Counted from the first letter of the stretch, positions 52,400 through 62,826 are shown. The stretch: DNA of 64,000 nt from CBDCWA01 sp965223255 (GCA_965223255.1 CBDCWA010000002.1:868001-932000); one strand, 5' to 3'. The notes: generated by a model not told the origin, from the sequence alone. Numbers and translations are program-made.

Positions 52400-53394
52400 T
52401 AGTCACGGTACCATGCAACAAAACGTGCAATGCCGACGTCGACACCAATTTTCGGCGAATAGCCGGTGATTGTTTTAAAATCCTGCAGATCTGCATAGGT
52501 CGAGGCCACGTCGCCCGGTTGTTGCGGCAAAAGATTTAGCACAGCCTTGCGCCCGAGCTCGCGTTCGATGCAATTGATAAATGTCATGAGCGGCACCGGT
52601 TGCCCGTTACCGATATTGAATAATCGATAGGGCGCAAATGAGGTGGCGGTATCCGGCGCACCGGCGTTCCAGTCGGCAGTCTCGCAGGGTATGATGTCCA
52701 TCACCCGCACCACCCCTTCGACGATATCGTCGATATAGGTGAAGTCGCGCTCATGATGGCCGTGGTTATAGACGTCGATCGGCTGGCCGGTCAAAATGCG
52801 TTCGGTGAACTTGAAAGCGGCCATGTCGGGCCGCCCCCACGGGCCGTAGACGGTAAAGAACCGAAGCCCGGTAACGGGTATTTTGTAGAGCGCAGAATAG
52901 GCATGCGCCATCGCCTCATTGGACTTCTTTGTTGCAGCATAAAGACTGATGGGATGATCGGTGCGATGGTGCTCGCTAAACGGCATAGTGGTATTCGAGC
53001 CATAAACAGAACTCGACGACGCAAAGACCAGATGGCGCACATCGTTATGTCTGCAACCTTCCAGTATGTTGAGCATACCAATCAAATTGGAATCGACATA
53101 GGCATGAGGGTCGGTAATCGAATAGCGCACCCCGGCCTGCGCACCAAGATGAATGACAAAACCGAATTTCTCTTTGGCAAACAGGGCTTCCATTCCACCT
53201 TGATCAGCAAAGTCGAGCTTTTGAAAGCGAAATCCCTTTAAGGTTTCGAGGCGCTCTAGCCGGGCGCGCTTCAATGTCACGTCGTAATAAGCGTTAAGAT
53301 TGTCAATGCCGACGACTTCCTGCCCGCGTTCCAGCAATACCCGCGCCGTATGATAGCCAATAAAGCCTGCAGCCCCGGTAACTAGAATGCTCAT
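52387..53394 (-). CDS. NAD-dependent epimerase (UDP-glucuronate 4-epimerase-like)
   Basis: A 335-residue extended SDR with TGAAGFIG, the DNLNAYYDV segment characteristic of UDP-glucuronate 4-epimerases, and YAATK (YxxxK) catalytic motif following SSSSVYG. It interconverts UDP-glucuronate and UDP-galacturonate, feeding polysaccharide synthesis. Start ATG at 53394. Runs opposite to the glycosyltransferase operon. Confidence 0.87.
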   Translation of the reverse strand: MSILVTGAAGFIGYHTARVLLERGQEVVGIDNLNAYYDVTLKRARLERLETLKGFRFQKLDFADQGGMEALFAKEKFGFVIHLGAQAGVRYSITDPHAYVDSNLIGMLNILEGCRHNDVRHLVFASSSSVYGSNTTMPFSEHHRTDHPISLYAATKKSNEAMAHAYSALYKIPVTGLRFFTVYGPWGRPDMAAFKFTERILTGQPIDVYNHGHHERDFTYIDDIVEGVVRVMDIIPCETADWNAGAPDTATSFAPYRLFNIGNGQPVPLMTFINCIERELGRKAVLNLLPQQPGDVASTYADLQDFKTITGYSPKIGVDVGIARFVAWYRDYYKV

Positions 53395-53551
53395 TGTGCC
53401 CTCACTTTCCCAGGTTTTCTTCGCGAGCATCCCCCATCAGCATCGGTGACTTTGCGGTGAATGATCTGCCTATCGGGCAAATTGTCGGGCGATACTTTTG
53501 GATGGGGCATCAAGTCCAGGACAAAAGATATCTGCTTTGCAGTATCACCCA

Positions 53552-55054
53552 CTAAATCTTTTGATTGTAGGGACCAACTTCCTTAAAGCGCTCAGAAATC
53601 AAACCATCGATATCGGCAAAAATGGCCTGCATATTGGCCTCAGATGTTGGACTTTCCACGACAATGACAAGTTCGGGTTTGTTGGAAGAGGCTCTGACGA
53701 GGCCCCATGTGCCATCTTCGAGAATGATCCGAACGCCATTGACGGTAACCAGTTCTCTCACCGGCTGGCCGGCGATCTGTTCGCCGGCTTTGGTACGCTC
53801 CTGGTAGATCGCCACGATTTTTTCGACGACGTCATACTTTACCTCATCTGCGCAATAGGGCGACATGGTTGGCGACTGCCAGGTCTTTGGTAGCGCGCGA
53901 ACCAGATCGGCCATGGACTGACCCGGATTGCGATCTATCATGTCACAAACCGCGAGTGCTGCGACAAGTCCATCATCATAGCCACGACCAATGGGAGGCG
54001 AGAAAAAGAAGTGGCCGGATTTTTCAAAGCCTGCGAGCGTGCCGTGCTCATGATTATAATGCTTGATATAGGAGTGTCCGGTTTTCCAATAGGCCGTCTC
54101 GGCACCGTTTTCGATCAGAACCGGGTCGGTCGAGAAGAGGCCGGTGGACTTGACGTCGACGACGAACCGGGCATTGGCGTGTAAGCTTGAGAAGTCGCGC
54201 GCCAATAGCACGCCAACTTTGTCGGCAAAAATTTCGTTGCCCTCATTGTCGACAACGCCGCAGCGGTCGCCATCACCATCAAATCCAAGGCCGACATCGG
54301 CCTCATTCTCACGCACCGCAGCGGCCATGGCGTGCAGCATTTCCAGGTCTTCTGGGTTAGGATTGTAACGCGGGAAGGAATGGTCAAGAGCAGTATCCAG
54401 GGCAACGACCTCACACCCGATCGCTTCCAGGACCTGTGGGGCGAAGGCGCCGGCAGTGCCGTTGCCGCACGCAGCCACGACTTTGAGGCGACGCTTTAAT
54501 TTGGGCCGATCAGTCAGCGAATTGATGTAGCGCTCCGCCAAGCCGGGCACGAAATGATAGCGCCCGCCACCCTCCGGCACGAAGTCGCCGGACATGACAA
54601 TGTCGCGCAGGGCTTCCATCTCCGGTGGCGCAAATGTCAATGGCCGGTTCATGCCCATCTTGATGCCGGTCCAGCCATTGTCGTTGTGGCTGGCGGTTAC
54701 CATGGCCACACCTTCGACATCGAGATCGAACTGCGCAAAATAGGCCATTGGCGAAAGAGCCAAGCCGATATCGAACACTTCACCGCCCGCCGCCAACAAG
54801 CCGTTGATGAGCGCTTGTTTTACACTGGCTGAATATGATCGGTAGTCATGCCCGACCACGATGCGCTTTGCGATCCCACGCTTCTCAAACAGCCGCATCA
54901 GTCCAAGGCCTATGGCATTGAGCCCCAACAGATTGATTTCTTCAGGAAAAAGCCAGCGTGCGTCGTATTCACGAAAGCCAGTTACTTTCACCAGCGGCAG
55001 GCGTTCGAATTCTATGGTATTGGGAATTAGATCCTGACGCGGGCTTGGTAGCAT
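53552..55054 (-). CDS. Phosphomannomutase/phosphoglucomutase
   Basis: A 500-residue alpha-D-phosphohexomutase with the phosphoserine motif TASHNDNGW (Ser122), the metal loop DGDGDRC (near 268-273), a sugar-binding loop and the C-terminal phosphate-binding RASSNKPELVIVVES. It interconverts mannose- or glucose-6-phosphate and 1-phosphate for nucleotide sugar production. Lies downstream of the epimerase with the same orientation. Confidence 0.9.
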   Translation of the reverse strand: MLPSPRQDLIPNTIEFERLPLVKVTGFREYDARWLFPEEINLLGLNAIGLGLMRLFEKRGIAKRIVVGHDYRSYSASVKQALINGLLAAGGEVFDIGLALSPMAYFAQFDLDVEGVAMVTASHNDNGWTGIKMGMNRPLTFAPPEMEALRDIVMSGDFVPEGGGRYHFVPGLAERYINSLTDRPKLKRRLKVVAACGNGTAGAFAPQVLEAIGCEVVALDTALDHSFPRYNPNPEDLEMLHAMAAAVRENEADVGLGFDGDGDRCGVVDNEGNEIFADKVGVLLARDFSSLHANARFVVDVKSTGLFSTDPVLIENGAETAYWKTGHSYIKHYNHEHGTLAGFEKSGHFFFSPPIGRGYDDGLVAALAVCDMIDRNPGQSMADLVRALPKTWQSPTMSPYCADEVKYDVVEKIVAIYQERTKAGEQIAGQPVRELVTVNGVRIILEDGTWGLVRASSNKPELVIVVESPTSEANMQAIFADIDGLISERFKEVGPYNQKI

Positions 55055-55427
55055 TATTCGGCAACCTCATCGCAATTGAAACAAGCATGTACCTACCCTC
55101 GTTTTACGAGCCGGTACACTGCGCAATCCCCAATCCCTGCGATAAAGAATTGCGATTAATCCTGAGCACGGACGAAGAGTAAATGCAAGTCTAAGCGCCG
55201 GCCTAAGCTGTCTCGTCCACCCGTCTGTCAACGCATAAAGATTATAAGAGTCTTAATGATCAAGTTCGGCCAACAGATTTGTCGTCCGATCGTCAGATTT
55301 TCCGAGAATTGGGACCCGGTTGACCAATGCAAAATGTCGGAATTAGTGACAATTTGGGGTTGAGAATTGCAATTAGCCCGCACCTGCGCGACACTTGATA
55401 GATTAGACGTTGTTTGCGGAGTGAATT
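55055..55427. other. Intergenic stretch
   Basis: About 370 bases between divergent genes with no supportable gene. Confidence 0.5.
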
Positions 55428-56492
55428 ATGAAACCTGTGGCCGAGGCCCTGCAGTCATCAAGACTTTTTGCACATTTGGAACCTGCCGCGCTGGTCGGCA
55501 TACTCGAGGCGTCCCTGCAAATTTCAGGCGAGCAAGGAACCCCCATAAACGCGCGCCCGGGCGATGTCGTGATTGTTATAGATGGTGGCCTTCAATTGGT
55601 CTCCGGCGACAACGGCGCGACAGTTGTCGATGCGGGCCAGGATGCCAATGATCTGGCAGTGGTCCAAGTCATCCCACGCGGCTCGAAATTGACCATGACC
55701 GGCAAGGCGCAAGTGCTTGTCATGGATGGTGCGGTTTTGGATCAGGCCTTGAGCCAGCAGCACCAGACCGAAAGCGTCGGCTCGCTTGAAGGCGAGATCG
55801 GTGCACGTGTTTCGTCGCTAATCCACACCGCCCCCTTCGATCAGATGACATTGGATCACATTTGTCAGGCTGCTGAGGCGATGCAAGAGGTGCAAGCGCA
55901 AAGTGGCGAAGAGATTGTCCGATACGCAGAACGAGGCGACAAGTTTTATGTCGTAAACTCCGGAGAGGCCGAAGTCTGGCGTACCGATCTGCGCTCAGGT
56001 GCCAGTCAAAAGGTAGCAACACTTGGTCCTGGCGCAAGTTTTGGGGAAGAAGCGCTGCTCGGCGGCGGGCTGCGCAATGCGACAGTGCGTATGAGCAAAG
56101 CTGGCAAGCTGTATTATCTGACACTTGAGGATTTCAACAGACTATTGGCCAGTCATTTCATCCAGGAAATTGATCCCGACGCTGCTCAGGCGCTGCTGCG
56201 CAACAATGAGTCCGATTTGCTCGATTGCCGCTATGGCGATGAGCATGCTGTGTGGCGCATCCCAGGCTCAACGCTTATGCCGCTCGACAAGATTCGCGAA
56301 CAGGCGAATGCCCTCTCCAAGGACCGGCACATTCTGATTTATTGCCGAACCGGCCGGCGTAGCCGGGTCGCGGCATTTTTACTGCGCCAGTTGGGCTTCA
56401 ACTGCTCCGTGATCCGCGGCGGCATCAGCCAATGGCCTTATCAATATGAAGGTGATCCGGTGCACCAAGCCGTCGGTGTGCCACCGATATGA
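55428..56492 (+). CDS. Cyclic-nucleotide-binding and rhodanese domain protein
   Basis: A 354-residue soluble protein: an N-terminal weak cNMP-like domain (about 1-110), a second clear cNMP-binding domain (about 145-240, with GDKFYVVNSGEAEVW and GPGASFGEEALLGGGLRNATV), and a C-terminal rhodanese domain (about 255-345) with the active-site loop YCRTGRRSR. It could couple nucleotide sensing to sulfur transfer. No signal or membrane segment. Monocistronic as far as seen. Confidence 0.82.
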   Translation: MKPVAEALQSSRLFAHLEPAALVGILEASLQISGEQGTPINARPGDVVIVIDGGLQLVSGDNGATVVDAGQDANDLAVVQVIPRGSKLTMTGKAQVLVMDGAVLDQALSQQHQTESVGSLEGEIGARVSSLIHTAPFDQMTLDHICQAAEAMQEVQAQSGEEIVRYAERGDKFYVVNSGEAEVWRTDLRSGASQKVATLGPGASFGEEALLGGGLRNATVRMSKAGKLYYLTLEDFNRLLASHFIQEIDPDAAQALLRNNESDLLDCRYGDEHAVWRIPGSTLMPLDKIREQANALSKDRHILIYCRTGRRSRVAAFLLRQLGFNCSVIRGGISQWPYQYEGDPVHQAVGVPPI

Positions 56493-56683
56493 GGTGTTTG
56501 GGCGCCGGCCGTAGCGCAATTGACGCCGGTGCCCAATCGCGCGCACAATGGCCTGGCCCTGCCGGTGTAGAGTGTCGTCACTTTCTGCGCCAGGCAAAGT
56601 CTTCGGCCCTTCGGGCCCGATCAGCGATGATCATCCAAGTGAAGCCGCGCCGGCAGGATCGTCGTTAACCAACGGAACCGCCA

Positions 56684-57796
56684 GTGGAAGGTAGTATCAA
56701 TCAAGCCGATACCAAGGCTGCGCGCACCTCTGGATCACGCGCGCCGCCTGCCTTTATGGCGACATGGAATATGCGGCTTGTTGCTTTGGCAGCGATCGGG
56801 GTACTGGTCTTACTTGCCCTTGCAGCCACATTCTTCTTTTTGACGGGCCGCTACGCGACAACCGACAACGCTTACGTAAAATCGGATAAGATATCTATCA
56901 GCGCTGACATTGCCGGCCGGGTTGCACGCGTCTTTGTCAAGGAAAACCAGCGCGTCTCTGAGGGCGATCTGTTGTTCCGCCTGGATCAGGAACCGTTTCG
57001 CATCACCTTAGCCAAGGCAGAAGCCTCTCTCGCGATGGCACAGCAAGATGTTGCCGCCTTGCGCGCTCAATACCAGCAGCGGGCAGCCTCCTTGAAGCTG
57101 GCGGAAGGCAACTTGGTATTCTTTCAGCAACAATTTGATCGCCAGAAAAAGCTGGCGCAAAAACGCGTCGTCTCTCAGACCGGTATCGATACGGCAGCAA
57201 AGAACCTGCGCAACGCCCAGGATCAGGTCAATTTGGCGCGACAGAACCTGGCGGAGGTGCGCGCCAAGCTTGGCGGCGACGATAAGATTGCGACCGAGGC
57301 GCACCCCGCGGTGCGTGTTGCCCAGGCTTTAGCCAATGAGGCGGCACTAAATCTGCGCCGCACCGAAGTACGTGCCCCGGTCTCCGGCGTAGTTACAAAT
57401 TTCGATTTACAGGTTGGCGAGTATATCAAGGCTGGTAGTGTTGCCTTCAGCCTGGTCGGTGCGGGAAACGCGTGGGTTGAGGCTAATTTTCGCGAAACCA
57501 GTCTCACTCATGTGCGCGTTGGACAATCCGCCACCATTACCGTCGATGCCTATCCGGGCGTGAAATATCAGGCCATTGTAGCAAGTATCAGCCCGGCCAC
57601 CGGCGCCGAATTTGCCCTCTTGCCGGCACAGAACAGCACGGGCAACTGGGTTAAGGTGGTCCAACGGCTGACCGTCAAACTGACCTTGCAGAATCCGAAG
57701 ACAGAACCACGGTTGCGGGCCGGTATGAGCGTGATCGTGCGTATCGACACCGGCCGCCGTCGGTCCCTCTTCGGTCTGGGATCGACACTCTACTGA
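56684..57796 (+). CDS. HlyD/EmrA-family membrane-fusion protein
   Basis: A 370-residue protein with one N-terminal helix (about 30-52), a biotinyl-lipoyl-like domain (TDNAYVKSDKISISADIAG), a long coiled hairpin (about 100-180), and a barrel domain (DLQVGEYIKAGSVAFSLV). It links an inner-membrane pump to an outer-membrane channel. The EmrB-like pump is not in the window. It begins with GTG at 56684. Confidence 0.87.
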   Translation: MEGSINQADTKAARTSGSRAPPAFMATWNMRLVALAAIGVLVLLALAATFFFLTGRYATTDNAYVKSDKISISADIAGRVARVFVKENQRVSEGDLLFRLDQEPFRITLAKAEASLAMAQQDVAALRAQYQQRAASLKLAEGNLVFFQQQFDRQKKLAQKRVVSQTGIDTAAKNLRNAQDQVNLARQNLAEVRAKLGGDDKIATEAHPAVRVAQALANEAALNLRRTEVRAPVSGVVTNFDLQVGEYIKAGSVAFSLVGAGNAWVEANFRETSLTHVRVGQSATITVDAYPGVKYQAIVASISPATGAEFALLPAQNSTGNWVKVVQRLTVKLTLQNPKTEPRLRAGMSVIVRIDTGRRRSLFGLGSTLY

Positions 57797-57832
57797 CGCG
57801 CCACAGCATGGATATATCGCTGCGGCCCCGCC

Positions 57833-58345
57833 CTAACAGACAGCGCCCTCATTCGCAATCACCCTGAGCCGCTCCAGCGCACCCTGTAGGATCAATGTGG
57901 CTGCAACCTTATCGACAACGGCTGCCCGCCGTTTGCGGCTGGCATCGGCTTCGAGCAAGGCGCGTTCTGCGGCGGCTGTTGTCAACCGCTCGTCCCACAG
58001 CAGGATCCCAACGTCTATCAGCCGGCTGATGTTTTGCGCGAAGGCGCGCGTGGCTTGCACTCGTGGGCCTTCACTGCCATCCATGTTGGTTGGCAAGCCA
58101 AGGACCAGTCCAATGACGTCGTGAGCCGCAATGAGTGATACAAGCTTTGCCGCATCCGCTTTGAATTTGGTCCGTCGTAGCGTGTCAAGCGGTGTTGCAA
58201 TCTGGCGTTGAGGGTCGCTAAGCGCCAGGCCGATGGTCTTGGTTCCAAGATCCAGTCCCATCAGCCGACCATCCCGTTCCAGGGTCTCGGCGAACTGGTG
58301 GATATCGCCAGTGATCCGTCCGCTTATTTGATCGTCGCTGATTGG
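57833..58345 (-). CDS. ruvX: Putative pre-16S rRNA nuclease / Holliday junction resolvase (RuvX/YqgF)
   Basis: A 170-residue RNase H-fold protein with GLDLGTKTIGLALSD, the VLGLPTNMDGSEGPR motif and WDERLTTAAAE, the set of acidic residues seen in YqgF. Processes the 5' end of 16S rRNA precursors or resolves junctions. The ATG at 58345 is selected since the longer frame adds unrelated residues. Converges with the HlyD-type gene. Confidence 0.92.
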   Translation of the reverse strand, partial: PISDDQISGRITGDIHQFAETLERDGRLMGLDLGTKTIGLALSDPQRQIATPLDTLRRTKFKADAAKLVSLIAAHDVIGLVLGLPTNMDGSEGPRVQATRAFAQNISRLIDVGILLWDERLTTAAAERALLEADASRKRRAAVVDKVAATLILQGALERLRVIANEGAVC

Positions 58346-58661
58346 CATCGCCTTTCGTTCGGAGAACTGTCTTATGGCGCGAATGGACTGCTGTTGTTGG
58401 ACATGGTTGTCCAATCCCACATCTGCCTTATACTTTCAAATCACCATCTGTTCCGCTAGTGTCCTAAGGCATGAATTCGCCCACCGATCGCAGTGCGCTC
58501 TGTAGCAAATTCATGGCCGGCAATGGGCACGAGACTTAATATTTGGCTCGTGTGATCCGCCACCAGGAATTTGCTCTAGGACCCGCAGATATGCGGTACG
58601 AATCCCTGGCCCATCACACTTGGTTGGGCAGCAACAGTCAATAGGACGAGGTTTGGCAATG

Positions 58662-59348
58662 AAGATCACCTGGCTAGGTCATTCATGTTTCCGCATCGAG
58701 ACCGGTGCAAGTGTTATTCTGATTGATCCGTTTCTCAAAGGAAATCCGTCCTTTCAAGGCGCTTCCATCGCATTTGAGGAGGCGACAGCCGGTGTCACGC
58801 ATGTTGCACTTTCCCACGGCCATGATGATCACATTGCCGATGCCGGCGAGATCTGTCAGGCGACGGGGGCTACAGTTATGGCGGTTTTCGAACTAGCCCA
58901 GCATATCGGGTCCCAGGGTGCGACCAATCTCGAGCCCATGAATACCGGCGGCACGGTTAAGACGACCGACTTCGAGCTGACCTTGACCGACGCATTGCAT
59001 TCATCATCATCCGGCGGTGTTTACCTCGGCAACCCCTGCGGCATTATCATCCGCTCGAAGGAGGGCCGAACCCTCTATCATATGGGGGATACCGACGTTT
59101 TCCCCGGCATGGCTCTGATCAACGAACTCTATAAGCCTGATATCGGGATTGTGCCGATTGGCGACCGCTTTACGATGGGCGCTCATTCCGCAGCATTTGC
59201 ATGCAAGAAATTCTTCCAGTTCCGCACCATCATTCCGTGCCACTACGGCACCTTCCCGATCATCGATGCAACGCCGGACGCATTTTTGGCGGAGATGAAC
59301 GGCGAAGACGTAATTGTACCGAAGATAGGCGCTGCCGTATCCGTTTAG
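58662..59348 (+). CDS. UPF0173 metal-dependent hydrolase (beta-lactamase fold)
   Basis: A 228-residue protein of the UlaG-like metallo-beta-lactamase fold with LSHGHDDHIADAG, the GDTDVFPGMAL segment and IPCHYGTFPI metal ligands. Hydrolyses an unknown substrate. Start ATG at 58662 with a GAGG site. It precedes a convergent lipoprotein gene. Confidence 0.9.
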   Translation, partial: KITWLGHSCFRIETGASVILIDPFLKGNPSFQGASIAFEEATAGVTHVALSHGHDDHIADAGEICQATGATVMAVFELAQHIGSQGATNLEPMNTGGTVKTTDFELTLTDALHSSSSGGVYLGNPCGIIIRSKEGRTLYHMGDTDVFPGMALINELYKPDIGIVPIGDRFTMGAHSAAFACKKFFQFRTIIPCHYGTFPIIDATPDAFLAEMNGEDVIVPKIGAAVSV

Positions 59349-59367
59349 GACGATGAAATCCGTGGCT

Positions 59368-60012
59368 TTATCCCGCGCCGGGACGAACGAAGCCGACACT
59401 GAGTTGAAATTCGCCCGGCCGTGCGCCGGGTGGAACTTTGAAGCTCAAAGTTGCCACCTGAGAAAAATAGCCAATGGGATTGTCTAAGCTGACGTTGGCC
59501 TGAATTTTGAAGTTTGTGGCCTGCACTTCAATCCGATTGGTATCTGACACCGAGAGCTTGATAGGCAGCGTAATCGGACCGGAGCGCCCCTTTGGTCCGA
59601 GCAAGATGCGCCCGGACACACCATACTTCACCGTGACCTGGCCGCCGCTTGTATGGCACTCTCGCGCCGTTCTGGTGATTTCACCGCGATGCATGACAGC
59701 CAGGCCATTGCCCTCCTGGCCAGGCAGATAGACCGTCAATTGGTGGTCCCGGGTTGAAATACTGACCTTCGGACATCCAAACGAAACGCTGTTATTAATA
59801 CTTCCGGTGTTCGCGTTACCTGATTTTGCCTGGCGTAACAGCTGCTCCGAGGTAACCGAACTCTCAGTTTTCTTCTTGCCGCCGCCAAATATGCTATTTG
59901 AAAAGCCTGAGGTCAGTGTCGAAAGGCCACAACCGCTAAGAGTAAGGGCTGCAACCACACACGCACAACCTACAGTCGCTGGTCCATAAAATGTCAGGTC
60001 TTTCAGCGCCAC
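59368..60012 (-). CDS. Lipoprotein of unknown function
   Basis: A 214-residue protein with lipobox LSGC (Cys28), a Lys/Ser linker (GGGKKKTESS) and a beta-rich domain. No recognised motif. Typical of conserved alphaproteobacterial envelope proteins near ispH, which lies divergent upstream. Confidence 0.72.
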   Translation of the reverse strand: MALKDLTFYGPATVGCACVVAALTLSGCGLSTLTSGFSNSIFGGGKKKTESSVTSEQLLRQAKSGNANTGSINNSVSFGCPKVSISTRDHQLTVYLPGQEGNGLAVMHRGEITRTARECHTSGGQVTVKYGVSGRILLGPKGRSGPITLPIKLSVSDTNRIEVQATNFKIQANVSLDNPIGYFSQVATLSFKVPPGARPGEFQLSVGFVRPGAG

Positions 60013-60224
60013 AATAAGGTCCTGCTAGTTAACGGCGGTGCCGGCAGGACTGAATCCCCCAGCGTTTCGCCCAAATAAGTCTTGAAATTTCAGATACATT
60101 ACCCCGACTCATAAGATAGCATCCTCGACATAAGATAGCCAAGGTCTTAGCAAGTAAGCAGCACTGTTATCAGCAAGGTAAAGTCGCATAATGCCAAATG
60201 TATTAGTTAATTGCCTGATCCCCA

Positions 60225-61238
60225 ATGGCGAACGGTCCAGCGCCCATGGCAACTAGAATGTCCGCTGTAGCCGAGAGCGGGGCCAAACCCCCTCTAACAG
60301 TCGTTCTCGCGGCCCCCCGCGGTTTTTGTGCCGGTGTCGAGCGGGCCATTAAAATCGTCGAGTTGGCCCTGTCCAAGCATGGCGCCCCTGTCTACGTGCG
60401 CCACGAAATCGTTCACAATAAGTTCGTCGTCGAATCTCTGTCTGCAAAAGGCGCCATTTTTGTGAACGAATTGGATGAAATTCCGGAAACAACGGCACCT
60501 GTCGTATTCTCGGCCCATGGTGTACCCAAATCGGTGCCAAAAGCCGCACAGGCCCGCAATTTGTACTATTTGGACGCGACCTGCCCGTTGGTGTCCAAGG
60601 TCCACATGGAGGCGCAGCGCTGGCATGACGAAGGCTGTCGTATTCTACTGATCGGACATGCCGGGCACCCGGAAGTCATTGGCACCATGGGCCAGCTGCC
60701 CGAGGGCGCGGTCACACTGATTGAAACGGTGGCGGATGCCGAGGCGCTGAAGGTCGCAGATCCGAGCAGATTGGCGTTCGTAACCCAGACGACGCTTTCC
60801 GTCGACGACACCGCAGCGATTGTTGCGGTTCTCAAGCGTCGGTTTCCGGCCATTACGGCGCCGGCTAAGGAAGACATCTGCTATGCGACAACCAACCGCC
60901 AGGAGGCCATCAAGGCGATCGCTGGCCGGTGTGATCGCATACTCGTCGTTGGCGCGCCGAACAGCTCCAACTCGATGCGGTTGGTGGAGACGGCCGCGCG
61001 CGCTGGCTGTTCATCCGCAACGCTCGTCCAGCGCGCCGCTGACATCGATTGGGCGGACTTCAAAGATGTGAGGACGGTCGGCATCACGGCCGGCGCATCG
61101 GCACCTGAAGAATTGGTCGAAGAAGTTATCGAAGCACTCAAATGGCGCTATGACGTGGCCCTCGAACACGTCACGACCACCGAGGAAAATATCGCATTTA
61201 ATGTGCCGCGCAGTTTGCGCGAGTATGAAGGCAGTTAG
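60225..61238 (+). CDS. ispH: 4-hydroxy-3-methylbut-2-enyl diphosphate reductase
   Basis: A 337-residue enzyme (or 326 from the ATG at 60258) with the three Cys that bind the 4Fe-4S cluster: PRGFCAGVERA (Cys35), DATCPLVSKVH and DICYATTNRQ. It makes isopentenyl and dimethylallyl diphosphate, the last step of the MEP pathway. It starts the ispH-thrB-rnhA operon, an order found in Alphaproteobacteria. Confidence 0.96.
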   Translation: MANGPAPMATRMSAVAESGAKPPLTVVLAAPRGFCAGVERAIKIVELALSKHGAPVYVRHEIVHNKFVVESLSAKGAIFVNELDEIPETTAPVVFSAHGVPKSVPKAAQARNLYYLDATCPLVSKVHMEAQRWHDEGCRILLIGHAGHPEVIGTMGQLPEGAVTLIETVADAEALKVADPSRLAFVTQTTLSVDDTAAIVAVLKRRFPAITAPAKEDICYATTNRQEAIKAIAGRCDRILVVGAPNSSNSMRLVETAARAGCSSATLVQRAADIDWADFKDVRTVGITAGASAPEELVEEVIEALKWRYDVALEHVTTTEENIAFNVPRSLREYEGS

Positions 61239-61260
61239 AAAGCGCAACCCAGGCGACGCG

Positions 61261-62235
61261 ATGGCGGTTTACACCGAAGTCTCCGACGATCAATTGTTCG
61301 ATTTTATCGCCGACTACGATGTTGGCGAGCCGGTGTCGTTCAAAGGGATTGCGGAGGGCGTTGAGAATACCAACTATCTGGTCGAGACCACGTCTGGCCG
61401 CTTCATCCTGACGCTCTACGAAAAGCGTGTTGCAGAAGTCGACCTCCCCTATTTTTTGGGATTGATCGAACACTTGGCGGCAAAGGGGATCAGCTGCCCG
61501 ACACCGGTACGAAACAAATCAGGCGCTCACCTGGGCAGGCTGTCGGGCCGCCCCGCCGCTCTGGTGACCTTTCTCGACGGCTTATGGTCGCGCCGGCCCC
61601 AGCCCCATCACTGTGCCAAGGTTGGCGCCGCATTGGCCGAGTTACATTTGGCGGGGTTAGATTACACTGGCCATCGTGAAAACGCGCTCGGGCAGACAAA
61701 TTGGCGCCCGTTGTACCACGGCTTTAGTACGCGGGTTGATGAGATCAGGCCCGGCCTATCAGACATCATTCACAAGGAACTCGATTATCTGCAAGGGAGC
61801 TGGCCGGCAGACCGCTTGCCGCAAGGTGTGATCCATGCGGATCTCTTCCCGGACAATGTCTTCTTCATGGGGCGTGAGCTGTCAGGCCTAATCGATTTTT
61901 ATTTCGCCTGCAATGACGCCCTCGCCTACGACTTGGCGATCTGCCTAAACGCTTGGTGCTTCGAGCCCGATCGCGCATTCAATCTAACCAAAGGTATCGC
62001 GTTGCTAAAAGGATACCAAAGTGTGCGGCGGCTGGAACAGGCAGAGTGCGACGCTTTACCGGTCCTTTGCCGGGGGGCAGCATTGCGCTTTTTGTTGACC
62101 CGCTCGCATGATTGGCTCAATCACGAGGCGTCTGCACTTGTCAAACCGCATGATCCCAAGGATTACATTGCCCGCCTGCTCTTTCATCAATCGGTATCAT
62201 CATCCGGTGAGTATGGCTTGGAGAGACCTGCATGA
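61261..62235 (+). CDS. thrB: Homoserine kinase (type II, APH-like)
   Basis: A 324-residue protein of the aminoglycoside phosphotransferase fold with VIHADLFPDNVFF (catalytic loop) and GLIDFYFACNDALAYDLAIC (metal motif), as in proteobacterial ThrB-II. Phosphorylates homoserine in threonine synthesis. The start at 61261 is 22 bases after ispH; the stop overlaps rnhA by four bases. Confidence 0.93.
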   Translation: MAVYTEVSDDQLFDFIADYDVGEPVSFKGIAEGVENTNYLVETTSGRFILTLYEKRVAEVDLPYFLGLIEHLAAKGISCPTPVRNKSGAHLGRLSGRPAALVTFLDGLWSRRPQPHHCAKVGAALAELHLAGLDYTGHRENALGQTNWRPLYHGFSTRVDEIRPGLSDIIHKELDYLQGSWPADRLPQGVIHADLFPDNVFFMGRELSGLIDFYFACNDALAYDLAICLNAWCFEPDRAFNLTKGIALLKGYQSVRRLEQAECDALPVLCRGAALRFLLTRSHDWLNHEASALVKPHDPKDYIARLLFHQSVSSSGEYGLERPA

Positions 62236-62705
62236 GCAACAAGGCCGTGCCACACATTACAATTTTTACGGATGGTGCCTGTTCCGGGAATCCGGGCCCT
62301 GGTGGCTGGGGAGCCATTTTGATGTCGGGGCCGCATCGCAAGGAGCTATATGGGGCCGACGCTGAGACGACCAACAACCGCATGGAACTCATGGCAGCGA
62401 TCGAAGCCCTCGAGGCGCTTAAGCAACCGTCGGTTGTCGACCTCTACACCGATAGCTCATATGTCAAGAACGGAATCAGCGAGTGGATCGACAACTGGAA
62501 GCGTCGCAATTGGCGTACGGCCGACAAGAAGGAGGTCAAGAATGTTGATCTCTGGCAACGCCTCGATACAGCCCGCGATCGCCATCAAGTCACCTGGCAC
62601 TGGCTCAAAGGGCACGCCGGCCACCCTGAGAACGAGCGCGCGGACGAATTGGCGCGTCTGGCCATTGCCGAGATGCGCGCTGGGGAAAATGGTTCTATAG
62701 CTTAG
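62232..62705 (+). CDS. rnhA: Ribonuclease HI
   Basis: A 157-residue RNase H with the acidic tetrad: Asp14 in FTDGACSGNPGPGGWG, Glu in NNRMELMAA, Asp in YTDSSYV and Asp in ADELARLA. Degrades the RNA strand of RNA-DNA hybrids. Overlaps thrB by four bases (ATGA), suggesting coupled translation. Confidence 0.96.
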   Translation: MSNKAVPHITIFTDGACSGNPGPGGWGAILMSGPHRKELYGADAETTNNRMELMAAIEALEALKQPSVVDLYTDSSYVKNGISEWIDNWKRRNWRTADKKEVKNVDLWQRLDTARDRHQVTWHWLKGHAGHPENERADELARLAIAEMRAGENGSIA

Positions 62706-62826
62706 AGTGACTTGCCCCCGGTTGGACCAAGGAAAAGGGTCATAGTGAAAAGCTTTAACACGATCACTCTGAAGTAACACGCAAACCGCAAACGACCAGA
62801 CAAGGTAACAGACAAAGAGGACGCCC

